Shown here piece after piece: positions 44,254 through 52,531 of a stretch of DNA of 64,000 nt (position 1 is its first letter; each line of letters begins with the position of its first letter). This DNA is from RHKX01 sp963823565 (GTDB lineage Bacteria; Actinomycetota; Thermoleophilia; Solirubrobacterales; 70-9). The position numbers were made by a program, and so were the translations under genes. The notes under the pieces were generated by a model that was not told the origin of the DNA, ran no database searches, and was given only the letters and a program-made list of their open reading frames with translations. The stretch spans positions 992,001 through 1,056,000 of the forward strand of contig CAWGLR010000003.1 of NCBI GenBank assembly GCA_963823565.1, given 5' to 3'.

Positions 44254-44651
44254 CCGAGGGCGGGGCGCCCGGCACCCGAGGCGATCCCGCCGCCCTGGCC
44301 GCCGAGGTGGTGGCCGCGATCAACGACCGCGACCCCGAGCGCCTCGGCCGGGTGCTCGGCGAGCGATCCCGCGTGATCACCGGCCGCAAGGCCCACGAGG
44401 GAGCCGAGGCGGTGCAGGCCTGGGCCGCCAAGGAGTACTCGCATCTGCGCCGCTGTTTCGCGATCGATGCCTACCGGACGATCGGCGGGAGCGTGCTGGC
44501 GACGGGGATGGTCCAGTACGTCTGGAGCGAGGGGGGAGAGGTGGCCGACAGCACCCCGATCGCGCTCGAGATGAGCTTCGCCGACGGTCGCCTCGAGGCG
44601 TTCGAGCTCCACGACGACGTCGCCGCCGCGCTCGCCGCCTTCGAGTCCTAG
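44250..44651 (+). CDS. NTF2-like / SnoaL-fold protein
   Basis: 133 residues; the ATG overlaps the aspS stop. A short polar lead, then LAAEVVAAINDRDPERLGRV, YSHLRRCFAIDAYRTIGGSV, MVQYVWSEGGEVADSTPIAL and a final helix. This is the cone-shaped NTF2/SnoaL fold that serves as a ligand pocket in many unrelated small proteins. No catalytic residues are assigned. Coupled to aspS, but a role in translation is not implied. Confidence 0.65.
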   Translation: MTEGGAPGTRGDPAALAAEVVAAINDRDPERLGRVLGERSRVITGRKAHEGAEAVQAWAAKEYSHLRRCFAIDAYRTIGGSVLATGMVQYVWSEGGEVADSTPIALEMSFADGRLEAFELHDDVAAALAAFES

Positions 44652-44699
44652 CAGGCCCGGGCGACCGCGCCCCGGGCGGTGGGCGCCGGCCCGCGCGGC

Positions 44700-44727
44700 T
44701 AAAGGTTTTCCGCTCACGGGCCGAACC
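44700..44727 (+). promoter_or_regulatory. Candidate FliA/WhiG-type promoter
   Basis: TAAA at 44700-44703, 16 bases, then GCCGAACC at 44720-44727. Six of eight -10 bases and all four -35 bases agree with TAAA-N15/16-GCCGATAA. It faces the structured leader and the membrane-anchored protein at 44923. Confidence 0.4.
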
Positions 44728-44873
44728 CGTGGGTGTTACCTTCCCCATGGGCCCGAGCTCGTACGACAGTCGTCCTAAGTGTGAACCAACACGATTGGCT
44801 AGGGAGCCATCGTCTGGGGCGCCCGTGGGCGTTCCGGCAGGTTCCCCCCTGTTTCACAGGGTTCATCAGCCGG
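44715..44873 (+). ncRNA. Candidate structured RNA or leader upstream of 44923
   Basis: A 271-base gap with several exact stems in the sense of the downstream gene: CACGGG/CCCGTG (44715-44731), ACGAC/GTCGT (44763-44773), GTGT/ACAC (44779-44792), and a nested pair, CCGGC 44834-44838 with GCCGG 44869-44873 enclosing CCCTGT/ACAGGG (44847-44861, TTC loop). The composition is less coding-like than the rest and no frame is conserved. It does not match SRP RNA, RNase P, tmRNA or a riboswitch class I can recall. It may be a long 5' leader, a riboswitch or a separate small RNA. Confidence 0.35.
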
Positions 44874-44922
44874 ACGGCATCGGCGAGTTGGGGCTCTTTG
44901 CTCTTCCGTTGAGGCGCATTCC

Positions 44923-45627
44923 GTGAGGGAGCGCCTCAACAACGACCCGAAGGTCCAGCTCGCGGTCCTCGCGATCGCCGCGGTGGCGCTCGGGCTGATC
45001 CTGATGATCCAGCTCGGCGGCGGTGGCGGCGAGACGGCGGTCGACCCGAACGCCGCGACGACCACGCCGACGACCGCTAGCGGCACGGAGGCGACCGGGA
45101 CCTCGTCGGGCACGTCCGGCACTGCCACCGACACCGGCACGGCGGGCACGGCGACGACGACCCCGCCCGCGACCGCCACCGACACCGGGACCGTGGCGCC
45201 GTCGGCGACGACCCCTTCGACAACCGCCCCGCCGGCGACTGGAGCGACGGGCGAGGCGCTGCTGCCGACGAAGGGCCTGCCCTCCGACGTCCTCGTCGCC
45301 TACGCGAAGAACCAGCCGGTGGTCCTGCTGGTCGTCGACCCGAGGTCGCGCGACGCCGCCCGCCTCAAGAAGTACGCCTTCTCGCTCGACGGCTACAAGG
45401 ACGCGGCCGTCTTCGTCGTCCCGACCAAGAAGGTCCCCAAGTACTCGCGGATCATGGAGGGGGTCCAGGTGAGCCAGACCCCGGCGATCGTCGCCGTCAC
45501 CCCGCGCAAGCTGAACTCCGCCGCGCCGACCGCCAGCGTCACCTACGGGATACGCAGCCGCAAGAGCTTCCGCCAGGCGATCGCCGACGCCGCCTACAAG
45601 GGCGGCCCGCGCCAGTCCTACCCGTAG
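44923..45627 (+). CDS. Membrane-anchored protein with Thr-rich linker and thioredoxin-like domain lacking CxxC
   Basis: 234 residues from a GTG. A short inside segment (RERLNNDPKVQLA), one helix (VLAIAAVALGLILMIQLG), then about 75 residues of Thr/Ala/Ser/Gly repeats, likely an extracytoplasmic stalk. The terminal domain (about 112-225) has beta-alpha units: QPVVLLVVDPRSRDAARLKK, DAAVFVVPTKKV and VSQTPAIVAVTP, where TP resembles the cis-Pro of thioredoxins, but no Cys pair is present. The function is unknown; it may hold a partner rather than do redox work. Upstream lie a FliA-like promoter and a structured leader. Confidence 0.65.
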   Translation: MRERLNNDPKVQLAVLAIAAVALGLILMIQLGGGGGETAVDPNAATTTPTTASGTEATGTSSGTSGTATDTGTAGTATTTPPATATDTGTVAPSATTPSTTAPPATGATGEALLPTKGLPSDVLVAYAKNQPVVLLVVDPRSRDAARLKKYAFSLDGYKDAAVFVVPTKKVPKYSRIMEGVQVSQTPAIVAVTPRKLNSAAPTASVTYGIRSRKSFRQAIADAAYKGGPRQSYP

Positions 45628-45681
45628 CGAGCGGCGAGCCCGGGAGGGGCGACGAGCGGTCGGGGATCTACCCTCTCGTCG

Positions 45682-47136
45682 ATGGAGGCCGTCCTCTTCG
45701 AGGCATACCGGGACGACGACTCGCGCCGCGGCCCCGCGCTGCCCGGGGCCGCCGCCGGGCGCGCCGGCGGCGCCGCCTGCGGCGACGAGATCGAGATCTC
45801 GCTGCGGATCGACGCCGGCGCGGTGGCTGACGTCCGCTGCGCCGGGTCGGGATGCGGCGCGGCGGCCGCGGCGGCCGCGGCCGCGGCCGACCTGGCCGAC
45901 GGCGCCGGGCTCGCCGAGGCGGCGCTGATCTCCCCCGATGAAATCGACGCCGCGCTCGGCGGCCTCAGCCCGGTCGGGCGCCATGCCGCCGACCTCGCGG
46001 CCGAGGCGCTGCACCGGGCGCTCGGCGTCGCGGTGGCCCGCTCGGAGGGCGCGCTGCTCGCGCCGCCGGAGACGGGCGAGCGCGTCCTCGTTGCGGTCAG
46101 CGGCGGCGTCGACAGCGCGGTGGCGGCGCTGCGGGAGCGCGACGGCGGGGCTGATGTCGTCGCGATCACGCTCGAGCTCTGGTCCGACCCGGCGAACGAC
46201 GGCGAGAGCAGCTGCTGCTCGGCCGATGCGGTCCGCGCGGCGCGCGGGGTCGCGCACTCGCTCGGCATCCCGCACCTCACCGTCGACCTGCGAGAGGAGT
46301 TCCGCTCCGGAGTGGTCGAGCCGTTCCTCGCCGGCTACGCCGCCGGCTTCACGCCGAACCCCTGTGTCCGCTGCAACGGCCGGGTCCGGATCGAGCCGAT
46401 GGTGCGAATCGCCGAGCGGCTCGGCGCCGCTGCCCTCGCCACCGGGCACTACGCGCGCCTGCGCGACGACGGCGAGGGGCCGCTGCTCGCCGCCGCGGCC
46501 GATCCGGCGAAGGACCAGACCTACATGCTCGCCGGGCTCCCCGCCGAGCTGCTGGCCCGGCTCCGGTTCCCGCTCGGGGATCTGACCAAGCCCGAGGTCC
46601 GCGAGATCGCCGGCGCCGCCGGCCTCGCGGTCGCGGGCGCCGCCGAGAGCCAGGACCTCTGCTTCCTCGCCGGCGTCGGCAAGGAGGGGTTCCTCGCCCG
46701 CCACGGCGGCCTCGCCGACCGCGAGGGCGAGATCGTCGACACCGCCGGGCGCGTCCTCGGCCGCCATCGCGGTCATCACCGCTTCACGGTCGGCCAGCGC
46801 AGGGGGATCGGCGTCGCCGCTGCCGAGCCGCTCTACGTCCTCGGTACCGATCCCGCCGCCAACCGGGTCACGGTCGGGACGCGGGAGGAGCTGGCGGTGG
46901 CCGGCGTCGGCATCACCGACGCGGTCCTGCACCGCGACGCCTCCCGGGTCCGCGAGGTGCGCCTGCGCTACCGCTCCGCTCCTCTGCGCTGCCGCGTCGC
47001 CGGGGGATCGCCCGGGCCCGGGCGCCACGGCCGGATCCGGCTCGACCTCGACGAGCCAGCCCGGGTCGCCGCTCCGGGCCAGACCGCGGTGCTCTGCGAC
47101 GGCGATCTCGTCGTCGGCCACGGCACCATCGCGTAG
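45682..47136 (+). CDS. mnmA: tRNA 2-thiouridylase MnmA fused to an N-terminal NifU/IscU-like domain
   Basis: 484 residues. Residues 120-484 are MnmA: PP-loop VAVSGGVDSAVA (SGGVDS 140-145), FTPNPCVRCNGRVRIEP (Cys228 and Cys231), TGHYARL, DQTYMLAGL, and the second active-site Cys327 in ESQDLCFL, then the RNA-binding barrel. It makes s2U34 in tRNA-Glu/Gln/Lys. Residues 1-118 resemble an Fe-S scaffold: ACGDEIEISLRID (Cys33), RCAGSGCGAAAA (Cys58), and GRHAADLAAEAL where the third Cys of IscU is His101. The usual MnmA motif is NPDxxCN; here Asp is replaced by Cys, giving CVRC. The fusion and extra Cys suggest an Fe-S cluster version; that is inference. Confidence 0.9.
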   Translation: MEAVLFEAYRDDDSRRGPALPGAAAGRAGGAACGDEIEISLRIDAGAVADVRCAGSGCGAAAAAAAAAADLADGAGLAEAALISPDEIDAALGGLSPVGRHAADLAAEALHRALGVAVARSEGALLAPPETGERVLVAVSGGVDSAVAALRERDGGADVVAITLELWSDPANDGESSCCSADAVRAARGVAHSLGIPHLTVDLREEFRSGVVEPFLAGYAAGFTPNPCVRCNGRVRIEPMVRIAERLGAAALATGHYARLRDDGEGPLLAAAADPAKDQTYMLAGLPAELLARLRFPLGDLTKPEVREIAGAAGLAVAGAAESQDLCFLAGVGKEGFLARHGGLADREGEIVDTAGRVLGRHRGHHRFTVGQRRGIGVAAAEPLYVLGTDPAANRVTVGTREELAVAGVGITDAVLHRDASRVREVRLRYRSAPLRCRVAGGSPGPGRHGRIRLDLDEPARVAAPGQTAVLCDGDLVVGHGTIA

Positions 47137-47186
47137 CCTTCCCGGTCCCGCCCTCCTCCCTCACCGGCGGGGCCCCAGCGATCGTG

Positions 47187-49820
47187 ATGACCTCGGACCA
47201 GATCCGCGAGACGTATCTGTCGTTCTTCGAGCGGCATGACCACCTGCGCCGCCCGTCGGCGTCGCTGATCCCGGCGCCCACCGACACCTCGACGCTGCTG
47301 ACCGTCGCCGGCATGCAGCCCTTCCAGCCCTACTTCCGCGGCGAGGAGACACCGCCCGCGCCGCGATTGTGCTCCTCGCAGCGCTGCTTCCGCACGCCCG
47401 ACATCGAAGAGGTCGGCAACACCGCCCGTCACCTGACCAACTTCGAGATGCTCGGGAACTTCTCGTTCGGCGACTACTTCAAGCGCGACGCGATCGAGAT
47501 GGCCTGGGAGCTCTCGCTCGGCGGCTTCGGCTTCGACCCCGAGCGGATCTGGATCACCGTCTTCGAGGGCGACGAGGGGCTCGGCCTCGGGCCGGACGAG
47601 GAGGCGATCGAGATCTGGAAGGAGCTCGGCGTCCCCGAGGAGCGGATCGTCGGGCTGCCGCGCAAGGAGAACTTCTGGCAGGCCGGCAACTCGGGGCCGT
47701 GCGGACCCTGCTCGGAGCTGTACCTCGACCGCGGCGTCTCCTTCGGCTCCGAGGACGATCGCCCCGGCGACGACACCGACCGCTTCCTCGAGTACTGGAA
47801 CCTCGTCTTCACCGCCTACGAGCTCGGCGAGGACGGCTCGCTCGCCGAGCTGCCGGCGAAGAACATCGACACCGGGCTCGGGCTCGAGCGCATGGCCGTC
47901 ATCCAGCAGGGCGTCGACTCCGTCTTCGACACCGACCTGCTGCGGCCGCTCGTCGATCTCGCGATCGAGCTCTCCGGCCGCCCCTACGGCGACGAGGATG
48001 CCGCGGCGACGCGGGCGATGCGCATCATCGCCGACCACACCCGCGGCGCCGTGCAGCTGATCGGCGACGGCGTCGTGCCCTCCAACGAGCGCCGCGGCTA
48101 CGTCCTGCGCCGGGTGATGCGCCGGGCGATCCACCAGGGCCGCGTGCTCGGCCTCGAGCCGCCCTATCTGGGGCGGTTCGCCGACCTGACGATCGAGCTG
48201 CTCGCCGGGGTCAACCCCGCGGTCGCCGCCGAGCGCGAGACGATCGCCCGCTGGATCAACTCCGAGGAGGAGAGCTTCGGCCGCACCCTCGACCGAGGCA
48301 GCCAGCTGCTCGAGCGCAAGATCGCCGAGGCGCTGGCGGCCGGCACGTCCTGGATCTCGCCCGAGGACGCCTTCGAGCTGCACGACACCTACGGCTTCCC
48401 CTACGACCTGACGCGCGAGCTGGTCGCCGAGCGCGGGCTCAGCGTCGACGACGCCGGCTTCGAGGAGCTGATGGAGGTGCAGCGCGACCGCGCGCGTTCC
48501 CGCGGCGCCGGCACCGCCGCGCCCGAGCGGCACGAGCAGGTGCTCGAGTTCGTCGGCGCCGCGCCCGAGTCGCGGTTCGTCGGCTACGAGGAGCTCGCCG
48601 CCGGCACGAGCGTCGTCGCCGCGGCGCCGGTAGAGGGCGCGGAGGAAGCGCTGGTCAAGCTCGAGGAGAGCCCCTTCTACGCCGAGGGCGGCGGCCAGGT
48701 CGCCGACCGCGGCTGGCTGCGCTGGGACGGCAGCGAGGCGGAGGTGCTCGACGTCTATCGCGTCGGCGACGACCAGGCGCTGCGGGTGCGCGGCGCCGCG
48801 CCCGAGCCCGGATCGCGGGTCGAGGCCGAGGTCGGCCACGCCGAGCGCTACGCGACGATGCGCAACCACACCGCGACCCACCTGTTGCACGCGGCGCTGC
48901 GCGAGCGCCTCGGCACCCACGTCCGCCAGGCGGGCTCCGCGGTCCGCCCCGACAAGCTCCGCTTCGACTTCACCCACGGCGCCCGGCTCGAGGTCGAGGA
49001 CCTCGACGCGATCGCCGACCGGGTCAACGGCTGGATCAAGGCGAGCCGGCCGGTCCGCGCGATCGAGATGGAGCGCGAGGAGGCGGTCCGGCTCGGCGCG
49101 ATGGCGCTGTTCGGCGAGAAGTACGGCGACTGGGTTCGCGTCGTCGAGGTCGAGGACGTCTCGCGCGAGCTCTGCGGCGGCACGCACGTCGCCAACACCG
49201 CCGAGATCGGGATCTTCGAGATCGTCTCCGAGGGCTCCAGCGCGTCCAACGTGCGCCGGATCGAGGCGATCACCGGCCCCGCCGCGATCGACCACTTCCG
49301 CTCCCGCAGCGCCGAGCTGCGGCGCGTCGGTGAGGTCCTGGGAACGCGCGACGACCCCGTCGCCGGCGCCGAGCGCGTCGCCGGGCGCCTCGGCGAGCTC
49401 GAAGCCCAGGCGGCCGAGCGCGGCGCCGCCGCAGCGGGCGACCGCGCGGCCGAGCTCGCAACGAGCGCCGAGACCCTCGACGGGATCGGCGTCGTGGCGG
49501 GATCGCTCGGCGAGCTGCCCGACACGAAGGGCCTGATCGGCCTCGCCCATCAGATCCGCAAGCGACTCGGCGACTCCGCGGTCGTCGTCGGCGCGACCTC
49601 CGGCGGCAAGGTCGGCCTCGCCGCGGTCCTCGCGCCGGCCGCCGTCGAGCGTGGGCTCTCCGCCGCGGACGTGATCCGCGAGGCTGCGGCCGTCGTCGGC
49701 GGAGGCGGAGGCGGCAAGCCCGACGTCGCCCAGGCCGGCGGCAAGGACCCCGAGAAGCTGGACGACGCGCTCGCGACCGCGCGCCAGGCGCTCGCGCGCG
49801 GGCTCGGAGGCGGCGCGTGA
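47187..49820 (+). CDS. alaS: Alanyl-tRNA synthetase
   Basis: 877 residues from the ATG at 47187 (an adjacent GTG at 47184 is equally possible). Class II core with TLLTVAGMQPFQPYFRGEE, FEMLGNFSFGDYFK and AGNSGPCGPCSELYLD; then the editing domain with the zinc ligands HTATHLLHAAL and CGGTHVANTAEIG; then the C-Ala domain ending GGGGGGKPDVAQAGGKDP. Charges tRNA-Ala and clears Ser/Gly errors. It leads the tight run alaS-ruvX-mltG-aroE, a conserved gene order in actinobacteria; the stop overlaps ruvX by four bases. Confidence 0.97.
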   Translation: MTSDQIRETYLSFFERHDHLRRPSASLIPAPTDTSTLLTVAGMQPFQPYFRGEETPPAPRLCSSQRCFRTPDIEEVGNTARHLTNFEMLGNFSFGDYFKRDAIEMAWELSLGGFGFDPERIWITVFEGDEGLGLGPDEEAIEIWKELGVPEERIVGLPRKENFWQAGNSGPCGPCSELYLDRGVSFGSEDDRPGDDTDRFLEYWNLVFTAYELGEDGSLAELPAKNIDTGLGLERMAVIQQGVDSVFDTDLLRPLVDLAIELSGRPYGDEDAAATRAMRIIADHTRGAVQLIGDGVVPSNERRGYVLRRVMRRAIHQGRVLGLEPPYLGRFADLTIELLAGVNPAVAAERETIARWINSEEESFGRTLDRGSQLLERKIAEALAAGTSWISPEDAFELHDTYGFPYDLTRELVAERGLSVDDAGFEELMEVQRDRARSRGAGTAAPERHEQVLEFVGAAPESRFVGYEELAAGTSVVAAAPVEGAEEALVKLEESPFYAEGGGQVADRGWLRWDGSEAEVLDVYRVGDDQALRVRGAAPEPGSRVEAEVGHAERYATMRNHTATHLLHAALRERLGTHVRQAGSAVRPDKLRFDFTHGARLEVEDLDAIADRVNGWIKASRPVRAIEMEREEAVRLGAMALFGEKYGDWVRVVEVEDVSRELCGGTHVANTAEIGIFEIVSEGSSASNVRRIEAITGPAAIDHFRSRSAELRRVGEVLGTRDDPVAGAERVAGRLGELEAQAAERGAAAAGDRAAELATSAETLDGIGVVAGSLGELPDTKGLIGLAHQIRKRLGDSAVVVGATSGGKVGLAAVLAPAAVERGLSAADVIREAAAVVGGGGGGKPDVAQAGGKDPEKLDDALATARQALARGLGGGA

Positions 49821-50203
49821 GGGTGCTCGCCATCGACCACGGCGCGGCCCGCTGCGGCGTCGCGCTCAGCGACCCGACCGGGACGATCGTCCGGCCGCTG
49901 GACGTGGTCGCGCCGGACCCGGAGGCCGTGGCGGCGCTCGCCCGCGAGCATGGAGCGGACGTGATCGTCGTCGGCCTGCCCGTCTCGCTCGACGGCGCCG
50001 AGGGCGCCCAGGCGGCGGCCGCGCGGGAGTTCGCCACCGCCGTCGAGCGGGTATCGGGCGTGACCGTGGAGACCTGGGACGAGCGCCTGACGACGCGGAT
50101 GGCGGCCCAGAGCCGCCGCGCGGGCTCCCGCGCAGCCGAGGACTCGCTCGCCGCCGCCCATCTGCTCGACTCCTGGCTGATGGCAAGCGAGGCGCGGCGA
50201 TGA
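49817..50203 (+). CDS. ruvX: YqgF/RuvX Holliday-junction resolvase-like protein
   Basis: 128 residues from a GTG. RNase H-fold signs: VLAIDHGAARCGVALSDPTG with the first catalytic Asp, VVGLPVSLDGAEG, WDERLTTRMA with Glu, and EDSLAAAHLLDSWL with the last Asp. The family acts in 16S rRNA 5'-end processing and/or junction cutting. Four-base overlaps on both sides. Confidence 0.93.
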   Translation: MRVLAIDHGAARCGVALSDPTGTIVRPLDVVAPDPEAVAALAREHGADVIVVGLPVSLDGAEGAQAAAAREFATAVERVSGVTVETWDERLTTRMAAQSRRAGSRAAEDSLAAAHLLDSWLMASEARR

Positions 50204-51678
50204 GCGACCGCATTCCCCCGATCGATCCCTTCGCTGACGACCCCGCCGCGAAGGAGCGCGAGCGGCGGCGGCTCGAGCGCGAGGCCAAGCGCCGCGCCCG
50301 CAGCAACCGCGAGTCGCTGGCCTCCCGCGTGAGCGGCATGCTCGACGGGGCCGCGGCCAAGGGCCGCGAGGCGATCGAGCAGACGCGCGAGCGCGCCAAG
50401 GACCCGGCCCCCCCGGCCGAGGGCGTCGAGCCCCCCTCGTTCCGCCGCGCGGCGGCGCCTCCCGCCGGCGACGGCGACGGCTCCGCGCCGCCCGCGCCCG
50501 ACCTCCCGATGCCGACCGAGGAGGAGGTCTTCGGCTCCGGCGGTCCGAGCGCCTCGCCCTCGCCGCCGGCGGGCGCCTCCTCGCCGGGCGGCGAGGAGGC
50601 GGGACGTCTGTCCGCCGACGCCCTGATGCCGCGTCGCCCGACTCGGCGCCGCCCGCTCGAGACCGAGGACCACGCCGCCCTTCCGCCCGCGCCCGTCTCG
50701 CCCCGGAGCCCCGCCGGCGGCGACGGCGACGGCACCGCGCCCCCGGCCGGAGCGCCGCCCGCCGGAGTGGGGGGCGGTTCCGGTGCCCGCCCGCCGCGGC
50801 GCCGGCCCGGCACACCGAGCTCGGGCGCCGTCTGGCGCCGACGCCTGCTGGCGCTCGCCGCGATGGTCGCGATCGTCGCCGGCGGGGTCTACGCGGCCTC
50901 GCGGGTGACCGGAGACGACCCGGCGCCCGTCGCGCAGGGGCCGAAGTCGCTGAAGACGAAGTCGGTGACGATCCCCGAGGGGCTGACGATCTCGGACATG
51001 GCATCGATCGCGAAGAAGGCGGGGCTCAAGGGCGACTACGAGAAGGAGGCCGCCAAGGCGGTCCAGCGCTACAACCCGTCGCGCTATGGGGCGCCGAAGG
51101 ACGCGGACCTCGAGGGCTTCCTGTATCCGGCGACCTACGAGGTCGAGAAGGGAGCGCCGGTGCGGGATCTCGTCGACAAGCAGCTGGCCGCCTTCGACGA
51201 GAGATTCCAGTCGCTCGACTTCTCCTACGCGAAGAAGAAGAACCTGACCGAGTACGACGTGGTCACGATCGCGTCGATGATCGAGCGCGAGGTGCAGGTC
51301 CCCGAGGAGCGGCCCATGGTCGCGGCCGTGATCTACAACCGCCTCGCCCAGAACATGCCGCTGGAGATCGACGCGACCGTCCGCTACGCGCTCGGCAACG
51401 ACTACGAGCACTCGCTGACGACCTCCGACCTCGAGGTCGACTCGCCCTACAACACCTACCGCTACCCCGGCCTACCGAAGGGCCCGATCGCCAACCCGGG
51501 CCTCGACTCCCTGAAGGCCGCGGCGAAACCCTCTGACGATCCCTACCTCTACTACGTCGTTGAGCCGGGGACATGCGGCGAGCACTTCTTCACCGACGAC
51601 TACGACGAGTTCGCGGCGGCATCGGCGGAGTACGACGCCGCCCAGGCTGAGGCGGGGGGCTCACCCACGAAATGCTGA
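50200..51678 (+). CDS. mltG: Endolytic murein transglycosylase MltG (YceG-like)
   Basis: 492 residues. A long cytoplasmic lead (1-215) rich in Ala, Pro and charged residues, one helix (LALAAMVAIVAGGVYAAS), then the YceG domain: TIPEGLTISDMASIAKKAGL (LysM-like part), GFLYPATYEV, and the catalytic stretch VVTIASMIEREVQVPEERP with Glu, followed by AAVIYNRLAQNMPLEIDATV and PYNTYRYPGLPKGPIANPGL. It cuts nascent glycan strands outside the membrane and sets their length. The lead of over 200 residues is longer than in E. coli MltG. It overlaps ruvX by four bases. Confidence 0.95.
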   Translation: MSDRIPPIDPFADDPAAKERERRRLEREAKRRARSNRESLASRVSGMLDGAAAKGREAIEQTRERAKDPAPPAEGVEPPSFRRAAAPPAGDGDGSAPPAPDLPMPTEEEVFGSGGPSASPSPPAGASSPGGEEAGRLSADALMPRRPTRRRPLETEDHAALPPAPVSPRSPAGGDGDGTAPPAGAPPAGVGGGSGARPPRRRPGTPSSGAVWRRRLLALAAMVAIVAGGVYAASRVTGDDPAPVAQGPKSLKTKSVTIPEGLTISDMASIAKKAGLKGDYEKEAAKAVQRYNPSRYGAPKDADLEGFLYPATYEVEKGAPVRDLVDKQLAAFDERFQSLDFSYAKKKNLTEYDVVTIASMIEREVQVPEERPMVAAVIYNRLAQNMPLEIDATVRYALGNDYEHSLTTSDLEVDSPYNTYRYPGLPKGPIANPGLDSLKAAAKPSDDPYLYYVVEPGTCGEHFFTDDYDEFAAASAEYDAAQAEAGGSPTKC

Positions 51679-51694
51679 CGGGGATGATGGGGCG

Positions 51695-52531
51695 ATGAAG
51701 CGCCTCGCCGTCCTCGGCCAGCCGATCGCGCACTCGCTCTCGCCGGCCATGCACAACGCCGCCTTCGCGGCGCTGGGGATGGACCGCGAGTGGAGCTACG
51801 AGGCGATCGAGCTCAACCCGGCCGAGTTCGCGCCCGGCGTCGCGGCGCTGCGCGAGCGCGGCTTCGTCGGCGCCAACGTCACCGTTCCGCACAAGCTCGC
51901 GGCGCTCGAGCTGGCCGACGAGGCCTCGGCGGCGGCGCGGGCGATCGGCGCCGCCAACACGCTCACCTTCGGGCCCGGGGGGATCCGCGCCGACAACACC
52001 GATGCCCCGGGCCTGATCGCCGCGCTGCCGGGGCCGGTGAGCGGCCTGCGGGCGCTGGTGCTCGGCGCCGGCGGCGCCGCGCGCGCGGCGGTCTGGGCGC
52101 TCCGCGAGGCGGGGGCGGAGGTCTCCGTTCACAACCGCACCCGCGACCGCGCGGTCGAGCTCGTCGCCGATCTCGGCGGGGAGGTGCTCGACCGCGACGG
52201 GGGCCTCCTCCCCCTGGTGGGGTTCGACCTGCTCGTCAACGCGACGGCGATCGGCCTTGCAATGCCGAATGCCGGGAGCGAAGGGAGTCCGGACGCACTA
52301 AAGGCGATGGGCCTGTCGGCCGATGAGGTCAGCGACCCATTGGTCGTGGTGGACCTCGTCTACGGGTCCAAAGCGACGGAGCTCTCCGATGTGGGGCGGC
52401 GCGGAGGAGCTGAAGTCGTCGATGGACTCGAGATATTGGTCCGCCAGGGAGCCGAGTCGTTCCGGATCTGGACCGGCCAGGAACCACCATTGGAAGCGAT
52501 GAGACGAGCAGTCAGAGAGCCCCAGCTATGA
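51695..52531 (+). CDS. aroE: Shikimate dehydrogenase
   Basis: 278 residues from the ATG at 51695. Substrate site GQPIAHSLSPAMHNAAF, catalytic VTVPHK, NTDAPG, NADP-binding GAGGAARAAVWAL and NRTRDRA, ending with GLEILVRQGAESFRIWTGQE. It reduces dehydroshikimate in aromatic amino-acid synthesis. The last 85 codons use clearly more A/T-ending codons than the rest of the gene, and this stretch also carries a FliA-like promoter motif. The stop overlaps the pilB start (ATGA). Confidence 0.95.
   Translation: MKRLAVLGQPIAHSLSPAMHNAAFAALGMDREWSYEAIELNPAEFAPGVAALRERGFVGANVTVPHKLAALELADEASAAARAIGAANTLTFGPGGIRADNTDAPGLIAALPGPVSGLRALVLGAGGAARAAVWALREAGAEVSVHNRTRDRAVELVADLGGEVLDRDGGLLPLVGFDLLVNATAIGLAMPNAGSEGSPDALKAMGLSADEVSDPLVVVDLVYGSKATELSDVGRRGGAEVVDGLEILVRQGAESFRIWTGQEPPLEAMRRAVREPQL
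52299..52326 (+). promoter_or_regulatory. Candidate FliA/WhiG-type promoter inside aroE, ahead of pilB
   Basis: TAAA at 52299-52302, a 16-base spacer and GCCGATGA at 52319-52326, eleven of twelve bases of TAAA-N16-GCCGATAA. It lies 200 bases before pilB, in the atypical last part of aroE. It could give pilB its own transcript under a motility-type sigma factor. Coding constraint alone could also produce it. Confidence 0.45.

Noticed and set aside
44700..44922. SRP RNA, RNase P RNA or tmRNA in the gap before 44923
   Set aside because: None of the invariant segments (e.g. GGTCAGG...GGAAG of SRP RNA, GAGGAAAGTCCGGGC of RNase P) is present on either strand.
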